Part shown: positions 58,840 to 64,000 of the stretch, one piece after another
Layout: each line of letters begins with the position of its first letter
How positions within the stretch are numbered: position 1 is the first letter of the stretch
Source of the DNA: Hydrogenophaga sp.
GTDB lineage: Bacteria; Pseudomonadota; Gammaproteobacteria; Burkholderiales; Burkholderiaceae_C
NCBI RefSeq assembly: GCF_026125825.1
Contig: NZ_JAHCKK010000001.1
Location: 180,581-244,580 of the forward strand
Length of the DNA: 64,000 nt
Direction of reading: 5' to 3'
The notes under the pieces: model-generated
What the model saw: only the letters and a program-made list of their open reading frames with translations
The model's database searches: none
What the model was told of the DNA's origin: nothing
Made by a program: the position numbers and the translations under genes

Positions 58840-59811
58840 ATGACCCGACGCCAATTCCTACAGACCACCGCCTGCGTGGTCGCCGCCCTGAGCACCGCAC
58901 CGGCCTGGACGCAGGAACCGCCATGGCCCACGCGCCCGCTGCGCATCATCGTGCCGTTTGGCGCCGGCAGCGGCAACGACATCGTCGCGCGCCTGGTCGG
59001 CGACCATCTCAGCCGCGCGCTGGGTCAGCCGGTGGTCGTCGACAACCGCGCGGGCGGCAACGGCACCATCGGCGCGGACGCCGCGGCCCGCTCGGCGCCC
59101 GACGGCTACACGCTGTTCGTGACGACGAACACGACGCAGGCCGCCGCCCCCAGCCTCATGAAGAAGATCAACTACGACCCGATCAAGGATTTCGCGCCCA
59201 TCGGCCGCATTGCCAACACCCCCGCGCTGTTGCTGGTCCACCCTTCGCTGCCGGTCAAGACGCTGGCGGACCTGATCGCGCTGGCCAAGGCACGCCCCGG
59301 CAAGCTCACCTACGCCTCCGGCAGCGCCGGCACACTCGTGCCCGGGGCCATGCTGACCAGCATGGCCGGCATCGACATGCTGCACGTGCCCTACAAGTCC
59401 ATCCCGCTCGGGCTCAATGACGTGGTCGCCGGCCAGGTCGACATGATGTTCACCGACATGGCCACCGGGACCCCGCAAGTCAAGGGCGGCAAGCTGCGCG
59501 CCCTGGGCGTGAGCAGCGCGGCACCCGTGCCCGCGTTGCCGGACGTGCCGCCGATCGCGCAGACGCTCAAGGGCTTTGAACTGCTCGCCTGGTACGCCAT
59601 GTATGCGCCTGCCGGCACACCTGCGCCCGTGATCGACCGCCTCAACCGCGAACTGCGCGCCTTCGTGGGCAACCCGGCCACGCAGGAGCGGCTGGGCGCA
59701 CTCGGTCTGCAACCCATGACCAGCACGCCTGCGGAACTGGCCGATTTCGGACGCGGCGAACTCGCCCGGTGGGCGCGGTTGATCCAGCAGGCGGGCATCC
59801 AGCCCGAATGA
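58840..59811 (+). CDS. Bug-type periplasmic binding protein of the LysR locus
   Basis: A 323-residue Bug protein: twin-arginine-like start MTRRQFLQTTACVVAALSTAP, cleavage near residue 25, then WPTRPLRIIVPFGAGSGNDIVARLV, VVVDNRAGGNGTIGADAAARSAPDGYTL and HVPYKSIPLGLNDVVAGQVDMMFTD. The PFGAGSGND loop differs from the usual PPGGxxD, so ligand contacts may differ. No tctA/tctB membrane genes are near. A GACAGGAGA ribosome site stands before the start. It likely binds the acid broken down by the two enzymes upstream. Confidence 0.93.
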   Translation: MTRRQFLQTTACVVAALSTAPAWTQEPPWPTRPLRIIVPFGAGSGNDIVARLVGDHLSRALGQPVVVDNRAGGNGTIGADAAARSAPDGYTLFVTTNTTQAAAPSLMKKINYDPIKDFAPIGRIANTPALLLVHPSLPVKTLADLIALAKARPGKLTYASGSAGTLVPGAMLTSMAGIDMLHVPYKSIPLGLNDVVAGQVDMMFTDMATGTPQVKGGKLRALGVSSAAPVPALPDVPPIAQTLKGFELLAWYAMYAPAGTPAPVIDRLNRELRAFVGNPATQERLGALGLQPMTSTPAELADFGRGELARWARLIQQAGIQPE

Positions 59812-59844
59812 GGCCCGCGCCGCACCACAGGCCGACGGCCAGCG

Positions 59845-60402
59845 TCAGGCGTGCAGCCGCGAGGTCTTGGGCAGGTGCGACATCAGGAACTCCATCTGGT
59901 CCGCCAGGATGCGGCGATTGCGCAGGATGAAGTCTTCCCACAGGCTGGGCACGTAGGGCGTGTACAGCAGGCCCATGTGGGCCTGTTCGGGGGTGCGGTT
60001 GCCCTTGCGGTGGTTGCACGACTTGCAGGCCGTGACCACGTTCATCCAGGTGTCGCGCCCGTTCTGCCCCAGGGGCACGATGTGCTCGCGCGTGAGCACC
60101 TCTTCATGGAAATGCTCGCCGCAGTAGGCGCACACATTGCGGTCGCGCGCGAACAGCTTGCTGTTGGTCAGCGTGGGCCGCAAATCGAAGGGATTGATGC
60201 GAGGCACGCCCTGGGTGCCGATGATGGAATTGACCGTGATGATGGACTGGCGCCCGGTCACCGCGTTGTGCCCGCCGTGGAACACCGCCACCTCGGCCCC
60301 CATTTCCCAGCGCACCTCATCCGCCGCGTAATGCAACACGGCTTCCTCAAGGCTGATCCACGACTGTGGCAGCCCCTGCGCGGAGAGCTTCAAGACCTTC
60401 AA
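59845..60402 (-). CDS. HNH endonuclease family protein
   Basis: A 185-residue protein with an HNH nuclease motif. Two zinc-type pairs are seen, Cys91-x-x-Cys94 (VCAYCG) and Cys126-x-x-Cys129 (ACKSCNHRKGN), with the catalytic His107 in TREHIVPLGQNGRDTWMN. The N-terminal part (1-85) with AVLHYAADEVRW is typical of the stand-alone bacterial HNH proteins found widely in this order, not of an intron or phage enzyme. The function is not established; DNA repair or defence have been suggested for relatives. It is convergent with the Bug gene and divergent from ribF. Confidence 0.9.
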   Translation of the reverse strand: MKVLKLSAQGLPQSWISLEEAVLHYAADEVRWEMGAEVAVFHGGHNAVTGRQSIITVNSIIGTQGVPRINPFDLRPTLTNSKLFARDRNVCAYCGEHFHEEVLTREHIVPLGQNGRDTWMNVVTACKSCNHRKGNRTPEQAHMGLLYTPYVPSLWEDFILRNRRILADQMEFLMSHLPKTSRLHA

Positions 60403-60606
60403 GACGGACTCCTTCCAACGAACATGTCACCGGGGAGGGGCGGCCCGGGCAGGCCGCCCTGCGGCCGCGGGCAGGGGCCGGCGGGCGCATATCATCGTGT
60501 GCCAATATAGCAAGCTTTGGCGAATCGGCCGTGACGGCAAGCCTGGAAGCCATGGCTTTCGCCCTGCAATGCCCCCTCGACCCAGCCCTTGACCACCCCT
60601 GACGGC
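60403..60606. other. Divergent region between the HNH gene and ribF
   Basis: A 204-base region with the promoters of both genes. CGCATATCATCGTGTGCCAATATAGC (about 60484-60509) is the AT-richer part; CAATATAG there could be a -10 region for ribF. I see no riboswitch: in particular no FMN element pattern. Confidence 0.4.
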
Positions 60607-61671
60607 ATGAAAATCTATCGCGGCCTGCGCTCCCGTCCCCCCGGCTCCCCGGGCTGCGCATTGACCATCGGCAACTTCGACGGCGTGCACCGGGGTCACC
60701 AGGCCATGCTCGCCCTGCTCAACAACGAAGCCCGGCACCGGGGCGTGCCCAGTTGCGTGATGACCTTCGAGCCGCACCCGCGCGACTACTTTGCCGCCCT
60801 CCACCACAAGCCGGAGCTGGCGCCCGCGCGCATCGCCACCCTGCGCGACAAGTTGCAGGAACTGGAGCGCTGCGGTGTGCACGAATGCGTGATCCTGCCC
60901 TTCAATGCCCGGCTGGCCAACCAGGCGCCCGAGGCCTTCATCGCCGACACCCTGGTCGCCGCGTTCGGCGTGAGGTACGTGCTGGTGGGCGACGATTTCC
61001 GCTTCGGTGCCCGGCGCGCGGGCGACTACGCCATGCTCGATGCGGCGGGCAGCCGCCTGGGCTTTGACGTGGCGCGCATGCAAAGCTACGAGGTGCACGG
61101 CCTGCGTGTGTCCAGCTCGGCCGTGCGCGAGGCCCTGGGCGCCGGGCGCATGGACGACGTCGCGGCCCTGCTCGGCCGGCCCTACAGCATCAGCGGCCAC
61201 GTGGTGCACGGGCGCAAGCTCGGCCGCCAGCTGGCCGAGAGCAGCCCCGGCCGCGGCGACGGCTTTCGCACCCTCAATCTGCGCTTTTCGCACTGGAAAC
61301 CCGCGGCCAGTGGCATTTTCGCCGTGCACGTGCACGGCCTGGGGCCGCACGCCGACTCTCCCCCGCTGGCGGGCGTGGCCAACCTGGGCGTGAGGCCCTC
61401 GCTGGACCCCGACGACGTCAACGGCGGGCGGGTGCTGCTGGAGACCCATTGCCTCGAATGGCCGGCCGCGCTGGCCGCCAGCCTGCCCGATGGAGAGGCC
61501 TACGGTAAAATCGTGCGCGTGGAACTGCTGCACAAACTGCATGACGAGCTGAAGTACGACAGCCTCGACGCCCTGACTCAGGGCATCGCACGGGACTGCG
61601 ACGAGGCGCGCGCGTTCTTTGCGTCGCTGCACACCCAGACCCACCGGCAGACCACCCGCGACCGAATTTAG
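60607..61671 (+). CDS. ribF: Bifunctional riboflavin kinase/FAD synthetase
   Basis: RibF turns riboflavin into FMN and then FAD. The 354-residue product has the N-terminal FAD synthetase (nucleotidyl transferase) part with TIGNFDGVHRGHQ (20-32; HxGH-like site) and FVLVGDDFRFGARRAGD, and the C-terminal riboflavin kinase with GRPYSISGHVVHGRKLGRQL and GVANLGVRPSL. The ATG at 60607 starts MKIYRGLRS. An in-frame TTG six codons upstream is less likely. It precedes ileS, the order ribF-ileS(-lspA) being widely conserved. Confidence 0.96.
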   Translation: MKIYRGLRSRPPGSPGCALTIGNFDGVHRGHQAMLALLNNEARHRGVPSCVMTFEPHPRDYFAALHHKPELAPARIATLRDKLQELERCGVHECVILPFNARLANQAPEAFIADTLVAAFGVRYVLVGDDFRFGARRAGDYAMLDAAGSRLGFDVARMQSYEVHGLRVSSSAVREALGAGRMDDVAALLGRPYSISGHVVHGRKLGRQLAESSPGRGDGFRTLNLRFSHWKPAASGIFAVHVHGLGPHADSPPLAGVANLGVRPSLDPDDVNGGRVLLETHCLEWPAALAASLPDGEAYGKIVRVELLHKLHDELKYDSLDALTQGIARDCDEARAFFASLHTQTHRQTTRDRI

Positions 61672-61694
61672 ACGACCTGTCTGTCCGGTCGCTG

Positions 61695-61772
61695 CCCTTC
61701 GACAGGCTCAGGGCGAACGGTTTCTGTCTCCAGTCCCCTCGCACTCCCCCGGTTCGGGCTGAGCTTGTCGAA
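61695..61772. repeat. Inverted intergenic repeat between ribF and ileS
   Basis: Left arm 61695-61720 (core TTCGACAGGCTCAG) and right arm 61749-61772 (core CTGAGCTTGTCGAA) are imperfect inverted copies of each other, separated by 28 bases. The core is a family of intergenic repeats I know from Comamonadaceae and some other proteobacteria. Folded as RNA it would make a long hairpin in the ribF-ileS transcript. The element may act as a transcript stabiliser or attenuator or be a non-autonomous mobile element. Confidence 0.85.
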
Positions 61773-61792
61773 GCCACCATGGAATTCCCGTC

Positions 61793-64000
61793 ATGTCCGA
61801 CACCCCCACCGACTACCGCAGCACCCTCAACCTGCCCGACACCCCCTTCCCCATGCGCGGCGACCTGCCCAAGCGCGAGCCGGGCTGGGTGAACGGCTGG
61901 AACCAGGACGGCCTCTACAAGCGCCTGCGCGATGCCCGCGAAGGCGCTGCGCTGTTCGTGCTGCACGACGGCCCACCCTACGCCAACGGCCAGATCCACA
62001 TGGGCCACGCCGTGAACAAGGTGCTCAAGGACATGATCGTCAAGAGCCGCCAGCTGGCCGGCTTCGACGCCCAGTACATCCCGGGCTGGGACTGCCACGG
62101 CCTGCCGATCGAGAACGCGATCGAGAAAAAGCACGGCCGCAACCTCAGCCGTGACGACATGCAGGCCAAGAGCCGGGCCTATGCCACCGAGCAGATCGGC
62201 CTGCAGCGCGAGGATTTCAAGCGCCTGGGCATCCTGGGTGACTGGGAACGCCCCTACCGCACCATGGACCCGGCCAACGAGGCGGGCGAGATCCGCGCCT
62301 TCAAGCGCGTGATCGAACGCGGCTTTGTCTACCGCGGCTTGAAGCCCGTGTACTGGTGCTTCGACTGCGGCTCCTCGCTGGCCGAATTCGAGATCGAATA
62401 CGCCGACAAGAAGAGCGACACGCTGGACGTGGCCTTCGAGGCCGACGACCCGGCCGCGCTCGCGAAATCCTTCGGTCTGGCCGCGCTGCCGGCCGGCAAG
62501 ACCGCCTACGCCGTCATCTGGACCACCACCGCGTGGACCATCCCGGCCAACCAGGCGCTCAACGCCCACCCGGCCCTGGGCTACGCGCTGGTGGACACGC
62601 CGCGCGGCGTGCTGCTGCTGGCCGAGTCGCTGGTCGAGAAGTGCCTGGAGCGCTTCCAGCTCGAAGGCCAGGTGATCGCCACCGCCACCGGCGAGGCCCT
62701 GCGCGACCTGAGCTTCCGCCACCCGCTGTACGACGCCGACGCCGGTTACCGCCGCCTCTCGCCGCTGTACCTGGCGGACTACGTCAGCGACAGCGACGGC
62801 ACCGGCATCGTCCACTCGGCCCCTGCCTATGGCGTGGACGACTTCAACTCCTGCGTGTCGCACGGCCTGGCCTACGACGACATCCTCAACCCGGTTCAGG
62901 GCAACGGCACCTACGCGGCCGACTTCCCCCTGTTCGGTGGCCAGCACATCTGGAAGGCCGTGCCGGCCATCCTGGAGGCGCTGAAGCAAGCCGGCCGCCT
63001 CATGGCGACCCAGCCCATCACCCACAGCTACCCGCACTGCTGGCGCCACAAGACGCCGGTGATCTACCGTGCCGCCGCGCAGTGGTTCATCCGCATGGAC
63101 GAGGGCGAGGGCGTGTTCACCAAGGACAAGGCTGCGCGCACCTTGCGCCAGACCGCGCTGGACGCGATCGAGCACACCCACTTCTTCCCCGAAAACGGCA
63201 AGGCGCGCCTGCACGACATGATCGCCAACCGGCCGGACTGGTGCATCTCGCGCCAGCGCAGCTGGGGCGTGCCGATCCCCTTCTTCCTGCACAAGGACTC
63301 GGGGGAGCTGCACCCACGCACCATGGAGATCCTCGACCAGGCCGCCGATATCGTCGAGAAGGGCGGCATCGAGGCCTGGAGCCGCGTGACGGCCGAAGAC
63401 ATCCTCGGCGCGCAGGACGCACCCCACTACACCAAGAGCCAGGACATCCTGGAGGTCTGGTTCGACTCGGGCTCGACCTTCCAGCACGTGCTGCGCGGCA
63501 GCCACGCCAAGGCCTACGTCAACGGTGCCTTCCACTCCCAGGGCCCCGAGGCCGACCTGTACCTCGAAGGCCACGACCAGCACCGCGGCTGGTTCCATTC
63601 CTCGCTGCTGCTGGCCTGCGCGCTGCACGGCCGCGCGCCCTACCGCGGCCTGCTCACCCACGGCTTCACCGTGGACAGCCAGGGCCGCAAGATGAGCAAG
63701 TCGCTTGGCAACGGCATCGACCCGCAGGAAGTGACCAAGAAGCTGGGCGCCGAGATCATCCGCCTGTGGGTGGCCGCGAGCGACTACTCGGGCGACATCG
63801 CCGGCGACGACAAGATCCTCGCCCGCGTGGTCGACGCCTACCGCCGCATCCGCAACACGCTGCGCTTCCTGCTGGCCAACGTGAGCGACTTCGACCCGGC
63901 GACCGACGCCGTGCCGCTGGACCAGATGCTGGAGATCGACCGCTACGCGCTGGCGCGCGCGGCCCAGTTCCAGGCCGAGGTGCTGGCGCACTACGACGTG
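61793..64000 (+). CDS. ileS: Isoleucyl-tRNA synthetase (3' end beyond the window)
   Basis: IleS charges tRNA-Ile and edits valine. The frame is open for 736 codons from ATG 61793 to the window edge. Class I motifs are present: the HIGH motif as HMGH in [15 protein letters not shown] (about residues 61-75) and KMSKS in [11 protein letters not shown] (about 636). The editing domain CP1 with [14 protein letters not shown] (about 243-256) and the catalytic WFDSGSTF (about 557) region can be seen. The C-terminal tRNA-binding and zinc part is not in the window. Protein-like reading frames on the other strand over this gene are antisense artefacts of GC-rich codon use. Confidence 0.96.
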   Translation, partial: MSDTPTDYRSTLNLPDTPFPMRGDLPKREPGWVNGWNQDGLYKRLRDAREGAALFVLHDGPPYANGQIHMGHAVNKVLKDMIVKSRQLAGFDAQYIPGWDCHGLPIENAIEKKHGRNLSRDDMQAKSRAYATEQIGLQREDFKRLGILGDWERPYRTMDPANEAGEIRAFKRVIERGFVYRGLKPVYWCFDCGSSLAEFEIEYADKKSDTLDVAFEADDPAALAKSFGLAALPAGKTAYAVIWTTTAWTIPANQALNAHPALGYALVDTPRGVLLLAESLVEKCLERFQLEGQVIATATGEALRDLSFRHPLYDADAGYRRLSPLYLADYVSDSDGTGIVHSAPAYGVDDFNSCVSHGLAYDDILNPVQGNGTYAADFPLFGGQHIWKAVPAILEALKQAGRLMATQPITHSYPHCWRHKTPVIYRAAAQWFIRMDEGEGVFTKDKAARTLRQTALDAIEHTHFFPENGKARLHDMIANRPDWCISRQRSWGVPIPFFLHKDSGELHPRTMEILDQAADIVEKGGIEAWSRVTAEDILGAQDAPHYTKSQDILEVWFDSGSTFQHVLRGSHAKAYVNGAFHSQGPEADLYLEGHDQHRGWFHSSLLLACALHGRAPYRGLLTHGFTVDSQGRKMSKSLGNGIDPQEVTKKLGAEIIRLWVAASDYSGDIAGDDKILARVVDAYRRIRNTLRFLLANVSDFDPATDAVPLDQMLEIDRYALARAAQFQAEVLAHYDV

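Noticed and set aside
59845-60402. HNH protein as part of a defence island or mobile intron
   Set aside because: No restriction, methylase, toxin or phage genes flank it; neighbours are a Bug protein and ribF, and this type of stand-alone HNH protein is common in core genomes.
61418-63991. Open frame of about 857 codons on the minus strand
   Set aside because: It lies antisense to ileS and the end of ribF, which have all their family motifs on the plus strand. The composition (rich in His, Gly, Arg, Val) is typical of frames opposite to high-GC genes.

Overview
The window is dense, high-GC bacterial chromosome with almost no non-coding space. Gene content points to a betaproteobacterium of the order Burkholderiales, most likely family Comamonadaceae (Hydrogenophaga/Acidovorax-like). 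This is inferred from two orphan Bug-type binding proteins, the TRAP and liv transporters, the paired acyl-CoA dehydrogenases, and an inverted intergenic repeat of the TTCGACAGGCTCAG type. I see no tRNA, rRNA, insertion sequence, prophage or CRISPR array.

Region by region. 1-6.2 kb: a pair of M16 peptidases divergent from ftsY, then uppP, a small membrane protein, a SelD-associated flavoprotein oxidoreductase and a tandem DUF4399 protein. 6.2-8.4 kb: a minus-strand selD-ridA-HAD operon. 8.7-12.8 kb: a two-gene ergothioneine set (egtB, egtD) behind a PQQ-type sugar dehydrogenase and an NnrU-like protein. 12.9-22.4 kb: a hexuronate oxidation locus with a FadR-type regulator, an exporter, uronate dehydrogenase, a lactonase, a TRAP transporter, a Bug protein, 5-dehydro-4-deoxyglucarate dehydratase and a mutarotase. 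A palindromic operator lies at the divergent promoter. The aldarate dehydratase and the ketoglutarate-semialdehyde dehydrogenase needed to finish the pathway are not in the window. 22.3-24.5 kb: a lipoprotein, a NUDIX hydrolase and a GntR regulator. 24.6-31.4 kb: a compact amino-acid uptake and breakdown operon (HAD, polar amino acid ABC transporter, PLP lyase, aminotransferase, RidA) with a perfect palindrome inside its promoter. 31.5-34.4 kb: rpoH behind a perfect CIRCE element, then a 7TM-DISM sensor with a ruined GGDEF domain.

34.4-46.1 kb: lysS, livFGMH, and an E. coli-like block rarA-lolA-ftsK-(regulator)-trxB in which a Crp/Fnr protein sits where E. coli has Lrp. 46.1-55 kb: rpmB-rpmG, a fatty-acid desaturase, an rRNA methyltransferase, prfC, purN, yceH and a pair of acyl-CoA dehydrogenases. 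55-64 kb: a lipoprotein hydrolase, a small LysR-controlled locus (tautomerase-like protein, alpha/beta hydrolase, Bug protein), an HNH nuclease, ribF and the first 736 codons of ileS, which runs off the window.

Most of the window is core housekeeping. The parts that look accessory and least explained are the 24.6-31.4 kb amino-acid operon, the recurrence of a HAD-RidA pairing at two separate loci, the rpoH CIRCE element and the LysR/tautomerase/hydrolase/Bug locus.
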